Assembly (NCBI RefSeq): GCF_009831415.1
Contig: NZ_CP043727.1
Span: forward strand, 2,852,001-2,916,000
Direction of reading: 5' to 3'
Length of the DNA stretch: 64,000 nucleotides
Origin: Yersinia canariae
Lineage (GTDB): Bacteria > Pseudomonadota > Gammaproteobacteria > Enterobacterales > Enterobacteriaceae
Shown: positions 17,232-26,599 of the stretch, piece by piece
Numbering within the stretch: position 1 is the first letter of the stretch
Layout: each line of letters starts with the position of its first letter
The notes under the pieces: generated by a model
What the model was told of the DNA's origin: nothing
Seen by the model: the letters and a program-made list of their open reading frames with translations, nothing else
Database searches by the model: none
Translations under genes and position numbers: made by a program

Positions 17232-18521
17232 ATGTCTTCCAAGCATCCCCCCTTCATCACAGCGTTTCCGATTTCCCGACGTACACTACTGACCGGCGTC
17301 GCTGGCGCGGCGCTTACCAGCGCAATCAGCCCACGAGGAAATGCGACTCAGGGGCTGATGCCGCAGATAAAGAGCTGGGCGCCTGCCAGCGCAGTCGATC
17401 GGGTCATTGATAATGCCATTCAGGCCAACCGTCTGGTGGGCGTATCCCTGATAATTGCCCTGGAGGGTAAGGTTGTATATCAACGCACTGCGGGCTTCGC
17501 TGACCGGGAAACGCATCGCTTTGTGCAGTCTGCAGATCTCTTCAGAATCGCTTCAATGACCAAGCTTGTTGTGTCCATCGCCGCCCTCTCCCTCATTGAA
17601 GAAGGATTGATGCATCTGGACGACCCCGTCAGCCGCTGGTTACCCTATTTTCGCCCTGCGCTGGCAACTGGCCAGCGACCGAAAATTACGCTACGTCATC
17701 TGATGACGCATACCTCCGGTCTGAGTTATGGTTTTTTGTCCGGCCAGGATGGCGGAGATTACCGGCGTCTGGGGATCTCAGATGGTTTGGACAACAGCGG
17801 TATCTCTTTAGAGGAAAACCTGCGTCGCCTGTCAATGGCTCCCTTGCTTTTTACCCCAGGCTCCGCATGGCACTACTCTCTTTCAACCGATGTACTGGGG
17901 GCGATAATAGAACGCGCCACCGGACTGTCTCTGCCTGAAGCCGTTGCCCGGCGCGTCACGCAGCCACTGGGGTTGAGCAGTATGAGATTTGTGGCCAGCT
18001 TACAAGATCCCCTCGCCATTCCCTACGGAGACGGCGATCCCCAGCCAGTGCGAATGAGCGATCCCTTTACCTTGCCATTCTTCGGTAACCAGATAATTTA
18101 TGCGCCATCCAGGGTATTCCATGCTGATACTTACCCCTCTGGAGGTGTAGGGATGGTGGGAAATGCCGAAGATTATTTGCGCCTTTTGGAAGCATTAAGA
18201 CAGGGTGGTGCTCCCCTATTGAAAAAAGCATCTGTCAACGCGCTCACCACCAATGCCATCGGCACACTCGCCACCAATGCGGGGCCTGGTTTTGGCTGGG
18301 GACTCGGCGTGTCTGTACTGTTGGACCCACAGGCAGCAAAACTGCCCATGAATGCAGGCAGTTGGAACTGGGCTGGTGTATATGGGACAAACTTTTGGGT
18401 AGATCCGACAGCAAAACTGTCCGTCGTTGCTCTGACAAATACAGCGGTATCCGGGATGACGGGAGATTTTCCACTTGCATTACGCCATGCTGTTTACAGC
18501 AACCAGAAACATATTCTTTAA
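17232..18521 (+). CDS. Exported serine hydrolase, class C beta-lactamase/esterase family
   Basis: 429 residues. A twin-arginine signal (SRRTLLTGVAG, about residues 15-25) predicts Tat export in folded form. The catalytic SxxK is S108-M-T-K111, and the second motif tyrosine is in WHYSLSTDVLG; the GGVGMVGNAEDYL stretch is typical of EstB-like esterases and PBP4*-type enzymes. Members hydrolyse esters, amides or D-peptides; true beta-lactamase activity is rare in this branch. It faces the third LysR gene and is followed 57 bp later by the nitroreductase gene. Together with an exporter downstream, it suggests handling of an external chemical. Confidence 0.87.
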   Translation: MSSKHPPFITAFPISRRTLLTGVAGAALTSAISPRGNATQGLMPQIKSWAPASAVDRVIDNAIQANRLVGVSLIIALEGKVVYQRTAGFADRETHRFVQSADLFRIASMTKLVVSIAALSLIEEGLMHLDDPVSRWLPYFRPALATGQRPKITLRHLMTHTSGLSYGFLSGQDGGDYRRLGISDGLDNSGISLEENLRRLSMAPLLFTPGSAWHYSLSTDVLGAIIERATGLSLPEAVARRVTQPLGLSSMRFVASLQDPLAIPYGDGDPQPVRMSDPFTLPFFGNQIIYAPSRVFHADTYPSGGVGMVGNAEDYLRLLEALRQGGAPLLKKASVNALTTNAIGTLATNAGPGFGWGLGVSVLLDPQAAKLPMNAGSWNWAGVYGTNFWVDPTAKLSVVALTNTAVSGMTGDFPLALRHAVYSNQKHIL

Positions 18522-18578
18522 GTAAAGCAACCAATTTCTAACTCAATGGTATGCCATAAAAGGTAGCAAGGAACTCAA

Positions 18579-19223
18579 ATGAACATCGATAAGATTATCC
18601 ACACGCGCTATGCCACCAAAGCTTATGACAGCAGCAGGAAGCTCACCGCAGAGCAAGAACAACAGATTTTTGATCTGCTGCGATTCAGTCCTTCGTCAGT
18701 TAATTCACAACCGTGGCACTTTTTTGCGCTCAGTTCAGACGAAGCCAGACAACGGATTATTCCTGCAATGACTGAACCTAATATCAGTAAAATTATGAAC
18801 TCGGCAATGGTTATCGTGTTCTCTACGTACAAGGAAATAACAGAAACGCATTTAAACGCCGTCCTTGCCCAGGAGAAAATCGATGGTCGCTTTGCAACTG
18901 AACAAAATGAAAAAAACCAGGATGAGGGGCGTCGTTTCTTTGTAGGATTGAACAACAGTTCTCTGGATGAGCAGCGGGCATGGATGGCTCGTCAGGCTTA
19001 TCTATCACTGGGTTTCCTGCTGCTGGGCGCGGCAGGAATGGGGCTTGACGCCACGCCGATTGAAGGATTCTATCGTGATAAAATGGATTCCGCACTATTT
19101 CTGCAAGATCAGAATCTCACAAGCGTAGTCATTGCGGCTATTGGCTATCATGGCAGTAACGATTTTAACGCCAGATTACCCAAGTCACGCTTAAATCAGA
19201 ATTCGGTCCTTACTCACCTGTAA
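18579..19223 (+). CDS. NfsB-like oxygen-insensitive nitroreductase
   Basis: 214 residues, close in length and order to E. coli NfsB (217). Visible family marks: RYATKAYDSS near the N-terminus, SPSSVNSQPWHF (FMN binding, about residues 39-50), DGRFAT, the QAYLSLGFLLLGAAGMGLDATPIEGF block and the C-terminal LPKSRL-N. The enzyme uses FMN and NAD(P)H to reduce nitroaromatics and quinones in two-electron steps. It follows the serine hydrolase gene in the same direction. AAGGAACTCAA precedes the start. Confidence 0.92.
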   Translation: MNIDKIIHTRYATKAYDSSRKLTAEQEQQIFDLLRFSPSSVNSQPWHFFALSSDEARQRIIPAMTEPNISKIMNSAMVIVFSTYKEITETHLNAVLAQEKIDGRFATEQNEKNQDEGRRFFVGLNNSSLDEQRAWMARQAYLSLGFLLLGAAGMGLDATPIEGFYRDKMDSALFLQDQNLTSVVIAAIGYHGSNDFNARLPKSRLNQNSVLTHL

Positions 19224-19816
19224 TCTCTCACCAGAAGATCTCGCCATAATTCAACGTGGGTACCAGGCCCTTAAGTAAAAGGGGGAATCGCCCACACATT
19301 GAATAAGTTAACTCCGCGTCCACACGCTAATAAAAATGAACCGCACCGTGTTTCCTGGAGACTAAACTCTCAGTGAAAGGAGATCCTAAATGAAATCAAA
19401 ATAAGCAAACTGTATTACGCAAAAAAATGGCTTAATGATGACGGTGTCACACCCAACTCTTTTGCCGACTAACGTATATTTTGGCAGGCAGCAATAGTCA
19501 GAAAAAATATTTATATCGTTATGTGTGGGTTTTCTCACTAATATTAACCTCTGCGTTATATTTAGCGACTATTTTACGCACAATAAATATTCACAAAGTA
19601 TTCCCGGCTTATACTCATAGGTTGCTTAGTGACTTGTTCCATCATAACGTTTTCAACGCTGTGAATATTATCCGGCACTTCACATTATCCACAAAGTCTC
19701 ATTATGATTAGTAAGTTTTGCTTCAAAGCCCAGACAGTATTAGACATATTATCAATTCCAGACGAGTAGATTAAAGTGCCTGCCTTATCCAAGTTATATC
19801 AAACGAGGCAACATTT
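19224..19816. other. Non-coding stretch with an IS3-like remnant
   Basis: About 590 bp without a convincing gene. TGAACCGCACCGTGTTTCCT (19337-19356) and the following GGAGAC look like a terminal repeat of an IS3-family element, and 19390-19460 reads KISKLYYAKKWLNDDGV in one frame with an early frame break, as in a decayed orfA start. A 76-codon frame at 19481-19711 has no recognisable features. The promoter of the SDR gene at 19817 should lie here. Confidence 0.45.
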
Positions 19817-20656
19817 ATGGATCACTCCGCTAAAACACTTTTAATTACTGGCGTATCTTCCGGATTTGGTCGCGCACTGGCTGAAGAAGCGTTACAGCAA
19901 GGTTTCCGAGTCGTTGGAACCGTGCGAAATCAACAGGATAAAATTGATTTTGAAGCTCTGAATTCAGATTCTGCCTTTGCAAGGATCCTTGATGTCACAC
20001 ATGATGGAGAGCCACAGCGAGTGGTGGCATCAATTGAACGAGAAATCGGCCACATTGATGTACTGGTCAATAATGCGGGTTACGGGCTGGAAGGTATTCT
20101 GGAAGAAACATCACTGGATCAGGTACGTCGTCAATTCGATGTTAACGTTTTTGGCGCTGTCGCTATGATACAAGCCACTTTACCGTATATGCGTCAGCGT
20201 GGGCGCGGACATATTCTTAATATCACGTCGATGGGTGGAATGATAACTCTGCCTGGGCTGGGTATCTATCACGGCAGCAAATTCGCTCTTGAGGGTATAT
20301 CTGAAAGTCTGGCGAAAGAAGTAAGAGATCTCGGCATCTATGTAACAGCAATCGAACCCGGTGCTTTTCGTACCGACTGGGCTGGACGCTCTATGGTTCG
20401 GGCTGAACGCAGCATTCGCGATTATGATGCAGTATTCGAACCGTTACGCCAGCGTCGTCAGGAAGTCAGTGGCAAGCAATTGGGAAATCCCATTAAAGCT
20501 GCACAGGTTATGCTGACGTTAATTGATTCGGATAATCCGCCTATGCACCTTCTCCTTGGAAGTGACGCAGTCCGGCTGGTAAAAGAAAAAATGGCGTTAT
20601 TACAACGTGAATTCAGTGAATGGGAAACGCTTTCCTTGTCGACTGATTTTCAATGA
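19817..20656 (+). CDS. Short-chain dehydrogenase/reductase, third in the island
   Basis: 279 residues, an oxidoreductase of the extended YbbO-like SDR group. The cofactor motif TGVSSGFGRA is at about 11-20, NNAGYG (about 90-95) and the catalytic YHGSKFALEG (about 152-161) are intact. Its stop overlaps the start of the EamA gene as ATGA (20653-20656), so the two are translationally coupled. The substrate is unknown. It is not a recent duplicate of the SDRs at 13682 or 14469. Confidence 0.9.
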   Translation: MDHSAKTLLITGVSSGFGRALAEEALQQGFRVVGTVRNQQDKIDFEALNSDSAFARILDVTHDGEPQRVVASIEREIGHIDVLVNNAGYGLEGILEETSLDQVRRQFDVNVFGAVAMIQATLPYMRQRGRGHILNITSMGGMITLPGLGIYHGSKFALEGISESLAKEVRDLGIYVTAIEPGAFRTDWAGRSMVRAERSIRDYDAVFEPLRQRRQEVSGKQLGNPIKAAQVMLTLIDSDNPPMHLLLGSDAVRLVKEKMALLQREFSEWETLSLSTDFQ

Positions 20657-21588
20657 AGGCGCTGCACATGAACCCGATGTTATCGGTTTTTCGCCAGTCT
20701 GAACATTCACGGAAAGGCCTTGCTGGAATCGGCTTCGGGCTTATAACGGCGGCTATCTGGGGAGCATTTATCGCTGTTTCACGTCAGGGGATTGGTGCAG
20801 GATTGCAGGCGGCCGACCTGGCATTTCTTCGTTATCTGAGTGCCGGGTTAATCCTGTTGCCGTGGCTACTTCGTCAGAAGATATCCTCGCTCGCTGGCAT
20901 CGGCTGGCCACAGGGCCTGCTCTTGTCTTTTCTTGCGGGACCGGCGTTTGTCATGGTGGGAGCCAGTGGTTACCTGTTCGCCCCGTTGGCCCATGGTGCA
21001 GTAATCCAGCTTGGTACACTGACATTACTGACGGTTGTGCTGGCAACCTGCCTACTAAAAGAACCATTAGGTTTACAACGCGGGGCTGGGGTGTTGATCC
21101 TTGTCTGCGGTCTGATTGTGACTGCCGGGCCGACCCTGTTTCAGGCCGGATCGTCAGCCTGGCGTGGTGACATTTTGTTCGCTTGCGCGGGTGCAATGTG
21201 GGCACTGTTCAGTATATTGATGCGCCGTTGGCAGGTTAATGCGCTGGCAGCAACTGCAGTAGTCTCGGTATTGTCGGCATTAATATATACCCCACTCTGG
21301 CTGATATTCGCTTCTGTTCAGCGCCTACAAAATGTCCCATTGTGGCTGGTTATAGAACAGGTCGTAGTACAAGGTATTCTTTCCGGCGTTGTTGCTCTGT
21401 TCTGTTTCTCCCGCGCGGTTAATTTATTAGGTGCCAGCCGTGCAGCGCTGTTCCCCGCCTTAGCCCCTGGCGCGGCTATATTGATCGGTATTCCTTTGAC
21501 AGGTGATATCCCCACTGTAATGCAGGTACTGGGCCTTTTAATTGTTTCCAGTGGATTACTGGTGACGGTCATTAAATGGCGTAAATAG
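20653..21588 (+). CDS. EamA/DMT-family exporter
   Basis: 311 residues, with ten hydrophobic segments grouped as two EamA repeats (about 20-150 and 165-305). GFGLITAAIWGAFIAVSR opens the first repeat. Proteins of this family export amino acids, metabolites or drugs. The start at 20653 overlaps the preceding SDR stop by four bases, which supports it over the ATG at 20668. Substrate cannot be read, but linkage to an SDR and an aldehyde dehydrogenase remnant suggests an aldehyde- or carbonyl-related compound. Confidence 0.88.
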   Translation: MKALHMNPMLSVFRQSEHSRKGLAGIGFGLITAAIWGAFIAVSRQGIGAGLQAADLAFLRYLSAGLILLPWLLRQKISSLAGIGWPQGLLLSFLAGPAFVMVGASGYLFAPLAHGAVIQLGTLTLLTVVLATCLLKEPLGLQRGAGVLILVCGLIVTAGPTLFQAGSSAWRGDILFACAGAMWALFSILMRRWQVNALAATAVVSVLSALIYTPLWLIFASVQRLQNVPLWLVIEQVVVQGILSGVVALFCFSRAVNLLGASRAALFPALAPGAAILIGIPLTGDIPTVMQVLGLLIVSSGLLVTVIKWRK

Positions 21589-21628
21589 CACCCAAAATAC
21601 CCAGACATATTTAACTGAGAGAAAATAA

Positions 21629-22156
21629 ATGAGCCTTAATACATCTAAATATTCATCTGCAGAGTATTCATTCGCTGAGTTATTAATTAATGGTCAATGG
21701 CGTAATGGACAGTCAAACTTACTGCGCGTCTATAACCCCTACGACCAAAAACTGCTAACGGAAATCTCCCTTGCGTCAGTTGTTGACGTCGACTCTGCTT
21801 TCCTGGCGGCAAGTAAATCCCAACCTGATTGGGCACGAACGCTACCTTCGGAACGCGCAGAGGTCATGCGCAGTGCGGTAAGGGTCATGGAGCAAAGACA
21901 TTCCGAAATAGTTAACTGGCTTATCGACGAAACAGGCAGCGTACGCCTTAAAGCAGAATTTGAATGGAGTGCGGTCCGGTCAATGCTGCTCGAAGCAGCA
22001 TCGTTACCCACACAGATATCCGGACGAATATTGTCTGGCGATATTCTGGACAAGGAGCACCGGATCTATTTCGCAGGAATTGTTAATTTTCAGGCACCGC
22101 GCCCATCTGCGAACATTCGCCCAAAGCGAATTGAGCAGGCTGGGGGAGCCGAATAA
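21629..22156 (+). pseudogene. Aldehyde dehydrogenase, N-terminal fragment
   Basis: The first 148 or so codons match the NAD-dependent aldehyde dehydrogenase N-terminus: LLINGQWRNG, VYNPYDQKLL, AFLAASKSQPDWA and ERAEVMRSAVRVMEQR. Homology ends near 22075, after HRIYFAG; the remaining 27 codons (IVNFQAPRPSAN and on) run into the oriT-like region and are not dehydrogenase. A full enzyme is about 490 residues, so the NAD-binding and catalytic parts are lost. It follows the EamA gene by 40 bp. The break is the junction between the detoxification block and the mobilization module. Confidence 0.88.
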
Positions 22157-22159
22157 ATT

Positions 22160-22707
22160 TCGCCGCCCCAGCGAGCGAAAAGCTGTCGCCCACGACAGCG
22201 GTTTATTTGGGGGGCTTGCCCCGCACACCGTCAAGCCAGGTCATATTTTCCGCCCCAGCGGGGAATATGACCGATCAGGCGCGACCAACCCCTTTAAAGC
22301 AGCGTTCCCGTTTTTTGGAGCTTGCGAGAAAAAACAGGCGAAACGCGCGTCTTAAAGGGGTTGGTCGCGCGTAGCGTGCGACGGTGTGCCGCCGTTGACC
22401 CTGGGGGTTTTGGCGCGGCGTCCAGCCACGACATTACCCCCATGTGACATGCAGTGAGAGCGTCCAGCCCGAGCGTAATGTCACACGCCGTTGCCCGTCA
22501 TTCGGGCGTTTCAGGGGACCGACGACCACGCGTCGGCTGTTTTCTGAAAGCGCGGATCATGGGCATGAGCGTCGGAGACGTTCAGTGCTTTTCATCCTTT
22601 TATGGGCGTCATCAATAGGCGTCGCGTATGGGCGTGGGGTTTAACGTCCATCGGTGACGCCCATGTGATGCGTCCGTCACACCGAAATCAGAACGGAGAT
22701 CACTGCA
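22160..22707 (+). other. oriT-like region with nested inverted repeats
   Basis: GC-rich, non-coding, immediately upstream of the mob genes. A perfect 19-bp inverted repeat, GCGCGACCAACCCCTTTAA (22279-22297) with its complement at 22352-22370, lies within a wider pair GCACACCGTC (22223-22232) / GACGGTGTGC (22380-22389). Other hairpins: GCTGTCG/CGACAGC (22182-22199) and GGTCATATT...AATATGACC (22239-22272). GTGACAT (22444) and ATGTCAC further right also pair. Placement before MobB/MobC genes and structure suit an origin of transfer; the nick site cannot be read. Confidence 0.6.
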
Positions 22708-24444
22708 ATGGGAACTCATCTGATGCAAAGGCTTAATGCCTTTTCGGATGCCTTTTCTTTTTTTCTGCTGTGGCTGCAACACAACCCGGTAATACTGTCC
22801 ATATTGGCCGGGCTGACGCTGCCATTTATCTTTCATCTGCCACGTGAAGAAAGAAAAAACGCCCCCTTCTGGTTAAAATCGGTGGCGGGTGTATCCACCT
22901 TCTTTTTCATATTCGGCACCCTGTCACCGCTGACCATTCAGGGGCTGAGTTTTTTCTTCAAAGTACTCGACAATAACATTCTGCTCAGATTATCACTCTG
23001 GATATTGACTGTCGGATTTACGCTTGCCGGTCTGGCTTTTCACATTACAGCCCGAAGATTGCTGACCGGAGAAATTGACAGTCTGAAACACCGGATGATT
23101 AAAAAAAGTAAACTGGAAAGAAATGTCAGAACGGATGTTCGCGAAATCAGAGACATGTTACCTGACAGCATTGCGTATAATCCGCTGGATTATATTGACC
23201 TGAATAAAGGCATTTTTATCGGGCTGGATAAAGATGATCAGCCGCAATATATCACCCACGAAGAATTTCAAACTCAGCACGCCGACCTTATCGGCACCAC
23301 AGGCTCTGGTAAAGGAGTCAGTGCCAGTGTCCTGCTTTATCAGGCAATACTTTCAGGTGAAGGCGTATTTGTCGAAGATCCCAAAAATGATGAGTGGGCA
23401 CCACATGTTCTGCGGGAAGCCTGCTAGAAAGCAGGAAAACAATTTGTTCTTATTAACCTGAATGACCTTAATTTTCAGCTTGATTTACTGGCTGATATTT
23501 CTCATGAACAACTGGAGGAGCTGTTTAATGCCGGTTTCAGCCTGGGTAAAAAAGGCGAAGGTGCTGATTTTTACCGTATCGCCGATCGCCGCGCAGCCAG
23601 AAATACGGCAGCTATTTATGAAAAGGGAATGACGTTACGCGACTTATTTAATACTGACTTTGTGAAATCCCTCAGTGAAGATGTGCCTGCTTTTTATGGA
23701 GAGCTTGAGGAAATCGCATTAGTCAATTCCATTAACGCCCGGAACGGATTTTCCTTAAGGACCATTTTTGATGAAGGCGGATGCTGCTACATCATTGGCT
23801 CGATGCGTAACCAGAAAATCATCTCGGCTCAGCGCATGATTTTAACCCGTCTGATTCAGATAGCCGAAACACGAGACCGGATAAAAGGCAAACCTCGTCC
23901 GATAGCTATTTTCCTTGATGAACTTAAGTATCACCTTTCCCGCCCTGCACTTGAGGGGCTTGGTGCGGCAAGGGACAAAGGTGTGCATATCATCATGGCC
24001 CACCAGTCGGTAAAAGATTTATATGACTGTCCGGCAGATCTGGAGGGAGATGCCGTAGCCGGTTCGGTGATTGAGAACTGCAAGTTTATGCTGGTTTATC
24101 GACTTCGCGATCCGGACACTGCTGACTGGGTGGCAAGGATGACCGGTTCTATTCTGGTAGACGATGAAATGAGGAAAGTGAAAACGGATATCTCCCTGAC
24201 GGAGAAGATGGAAACGGACAGGATGATCCGTCAGGCTGAACGATATTATATAGACAGCAACATGTTGCTTAACCTCCCCCAATTTGTTGGTTTTGTTTTC
24301 ACCCAGAATGATCTGGCGAAGGCAACCAAACTATTCCATATACCCGCGAAAAAGCAATATATCGACCTGCTTTCGTTTGAACATAAACAAAACCTGAATA
24401 CCGAAAAAGAAAGCCAGAGCCACAAACCCTCCATTAACCTGTGA
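22708..24444 (+). pseudogene. mobB: MobB-like type IV coupling protein, interrupted by an in-frame amber codon
   Basis: The reading frame runs from 22708 to a TAG at 23425-23427, then continues in the same frame to 24444 (578 codons in all). Two or three membrane segments (about residues 15-45, 57-85, 92-112) precede a Walker A GTTGSGKG (197-204), and the Walker B-like FLDELK lies in the second half, with VHIIMAHQS further on. That is the layout of VirD4/TraD coupling ATPases, closest in context to CloDF13 MobB. The single TAG splits the ATPase domain 40 codons after Walker A; if not suppressed it abolishes function. Re-initiation at 23629 would give only an ATPase fragment. The relaxase start overlaps its end. 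Confidence 0.82.
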
Positions 24445-25256
24445 GGCTATCAATGCTTATTCATAACGTTGCTGAAAGAAATGAAGCCACAAAACGGAGA
24501 GTGCGGGCATTGCTGTATTTTCTCAAGGAGGAAACGTTCTCTGATTTCCAGACCTTAAAAAGAGTTGTCGGCTATAAAGGGAAACATAACCATGCGATGT
24601 ATAAACTGCTCAATAAAGCGGTTGCGATGGGCTTCCTGAATAAACATGAATACCCGGTATTGACTGGGAGAAAATCATTGTGGGGGATCACCATGCAGGG
24701 ACTGGCAATGGTGGTTAGTGCTAATGACAAGGTTTTCCCTGCCTATTTTGAGCCGGGCAAACTCAAAAACTCGACGCTGGAACATCGCCTGTTAAATCAG
24801 CGGGTCAGGATCGCCCTGGAGGAAAAAGGCGGCACAGGCTGGCTTAATGGCGACCGGGGAGAGTTTATAGCGCGGTACCCAGGTATCCGGCACCGACCGG
24901 ACGGCATTATTACCTTAAGCAGCGGTGCCATCGTTGCAGTGGAAACAGAGCGCTCAATGAAAACCCGCGCCCGCTACATCAGCATTATTAACAGCCATCT
25001 TGCCGCCAGCGACGCCGGACGCTGGCACTATGCGATGTATGTTATGCCGGATGATAAAACCAAAGAATCACTGGTCAGGCTGTTTGACAGCATCAGGACG
25101 GTGATGAGAAACAGTGTTCCCGTTTCGTTTGACGCGAAGAACCGCGAGATGTTTCTCTTCCGCACCCTTGATGAACTGGAAAATAGTGTCAGTGATAAGC
25201 AGGAGTCCCCCTCTTCATCAGTTGCTGACGATGACGGGAGGGAACGCCATGCATGA
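24441..25256 (+). CDS. mobC: MobC-like relaxase, MOBC family
   Basis: 271 residues from a GTG at 24441 that overlaps the mobB stop; an ATG at 24453 is an alternative. The N-terminal third looks like a winged helix (KRRVRALLYFLKEETFSDFQ). The middle holds the nuclease-like signature HRPDGIITLSSGAIVAVETE followed by S-K-R, that is D..., E.E and K in a PD-(D/E)XK arrangement typical of MOBC/Replic_Relax relaxases such as CloDF13 MobC. These nick oriT without a tyrosine. The protein looks intact although its partner MobB is not. The methyltransferase gene overlaps its end. Confidence 0.78.
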   Translation: MRLSMLIHNVAERNEATKRRVRALLYFLKEETFSDFQTLKRVVGYKGKHNHAMYKLLNKAVAMGFLNKHEYPVLTGRKSLWGITMQGLAMVVSANDKVFPAYFEPGKLKNSTLEHRLLNQRVRIALEEKGGTGWLNGDRGEFIARYPGIRHRPDGIITLSSGAIVAVETERSMKTRARYISIINSHLAASDAGRWHYAMYVMPDDKTKESLVRLFDSIRTVMRNSVPVSFDAKNREMFLFRTLDELENSVSDKQESPSSSVADDDGRERHA

Positions 25257-26298
25257 CATTTTGACTCATGGCGACTGCCTAGACGTACTCGGCGACATGC
25301 CGGGCAATTCTGTGGACAGCATTGTGACCGACCCGCCATATGGTATTAAATTCATGGGTAAGACATGGGACTATGATGTTCCTTCACCGGCCATCTGGAA
25401 AGAATGTCTGCGCGTACTCAAACCCGGTGGTCAGTTGCTGTCGTTCGCGGGCTCTCGCACTCAACACCGAATGGCAGCGCGTATTGAGGATGCGGGCTTT
25501 GAAATACGTGACATGATTGTATTTCTCTACGAGACCAGCAATGCTGCTCAGGCCCTCATTGAAAGTTTGTCGCCGGACCAGCTCAAATTGCTGGACGCAG
25601 CATTTGGACGTGATGGAATGCTGGGCTGGGTATACGGATCGGGGTTTCCTAAATCTCACCACGCGTTAAAACCGGCACTGGAACCGATTACCCTTGCCCG
25701 TAAGCCATGCAAGGGGTCCTTAGCATCCAATGTAGGCGTATATGGTACCGGCGCTCTGAACATCAGCGAATGCAGGATCGCTCTGGCAGAAGGAGAACCA
25801 CCCTATGATTATCCAAATGGACCGGGTGGCTCTGAGCCCAACCATATGTGGCGAGGCAGAAGTAAAGGTGATGGAAGTATCGCCAGACAAGGAAATCCTG
25901 ATGGTCGCTGGCCTGCCAATGTCATCCATGATGGCAGTGATGCAGTACTTGCGATGTTCCCGTATACCCCTCAGCAGGTGGAAATTAATAGCGCCAGTCG
26001 GTTCTTTTATTGTGCGAAAGCCAGCAAAAAGGACCGCGATGAGGGTAACAATCATATGTGTGTAAAGCCCAGCGAGCTGATGCGTTACCTCTGCCGCCTG
26101 GTTACGCCCCCGGGCGGCACTGTACTTGATCCCTTTATGGGAAGTGGAAGCACCGGCAAAGCTGCAGCGATGGAAGGATTCAGTTTCGTCGGCATTGAGC
26201 GCGAAGCGGATTATGTGGAAATTGCTCGCAGGCGTATTGCGGCAGCACGGAGTACCACGACTCATTCAGGTGATGCAGGAAAGCACATTGATAATTGA
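25249..26298 (+). CDS. Orphan DNA methyltransferase, beta-class N4/N6 type
   Basis: 349 residues from the ATG at 25249 (MHDILTHGDCLDVL), preceded by GGGAGGGAA; it overlaps the mobC stop by 8 bp. The catalytic DPPY is at residues 28-31 and the AdoMet-binding DPFMGSGSTGKAA comes near the C-terminus, so the motif order is that of the beta class (N6_N4_Mtase). No restriction enzyme is nearby. Translational coupling to the relaxase suggests that the element marks its own DNA before or after transfer, evading host restriction. Specificity cannot be read. Some length in the middle (about 120-240) is variable target recognition. Confidence 0.9.
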   Translation: MHDILTHGDCLDVLGDMPGNSVDSIVTDPPYGIKFMGKTWDYDVPSPAIWKECLRVLKPGGQLLSFAGSRTQHRMAARIEDAGFEIRDMIVFLYETSNAAQALIESLSPDQLKLLDAAFGRDGMLGWVYGSGFPKSHHALKPALEPITLARKPCKGSLASNVGVYGTGALNISECRIALAEGEPPYDYPNGPGGSEPNHMWRGRSKGDGSIARQGNPDGRWPANVIHDGSDAVLAMFPYTPQQVEINSASRFFYCAKASKKDRDEGNNHMCVKPSELMRYLCRLVTPPGGTVLDPFMGSGSTGKAAAMEGFSFVGIEREADYVEIARRRIAAARSTTTHSGDAGKHIDN

Positions 26299-26317
26299 AG
26301 TCGGGTAAAATGCCTCT

Positions 26318-26352
26318 AAAAATGTTAGCTAAGATTTGAGCTAACATTTTTA
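26318..26352 (+). terminator. Intrinsic terminator after the mobilization operon
   Basis: Perfect stem AAAAATGTTAGCT / AGCTAACATTTTT with an 8-nt loop, 20 bp after the methyltransferase stop. The arms supply a T-run on both strands, so it may act in both directions. Confidence 0.85.
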
Positions 26353-26380
26353 TGGCTCAAGGCCATAACCTAATCTGACA

Positions 26381-26405
26381 GGCAGCTTTGTGCCAGAAGC
26401 AGACA
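26381..26405. repeat. Palindromic boundary repeat, copy A
   Basis: GCTTTGTGCCAGAAGCAGAC matches the palindrome found at 31164-31184 (CGCTTCGTGCCAGAAGCGGA) and the IS30-split copy at 28502-28512/29734-29744. It lies between the mob operon terminator and the HExxH gene. The three copies separate the cargo genes from each other. Confidence 0.6.
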
Positions 26406-26599
26406 TAGATAACATTGAGATATGTTAATTTATGGGACAGGTCTATATTTTTATGAAGGAGTGGTTAAGTTGACGAATACTAAAAATATATGGACGCAGT
26501 AAATACATCGCCGTGGATGATGCAGTTAGTCTTCCCTGCCGGTGGGGTGTTCTGCTCATAGCGGAAAATAGGCTGGCTGTACGGGTGATCTTGCCGTCA

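Noticed and set aside
17232..18521. AmpC-type beta-lactamase
   Set aside because: SxxK and the tyrosine motif are present, but the Tat signal, length and GGVGM region fit the esterase/D-peptidase branch. I would not predict beta-lactam resistance.
19481..19711. 76-codon frame as a gene
   Set aside because: No family features, no good ribosome site, AT-rich intergenic composition.
23629..24444. Second half of mobB as an independent gene
   Set aside because: It lacks Walker A and begins inside the ATPase domain; the sequence before it stays in frame with the first half, so it is the 3' part of an interrupted gene.
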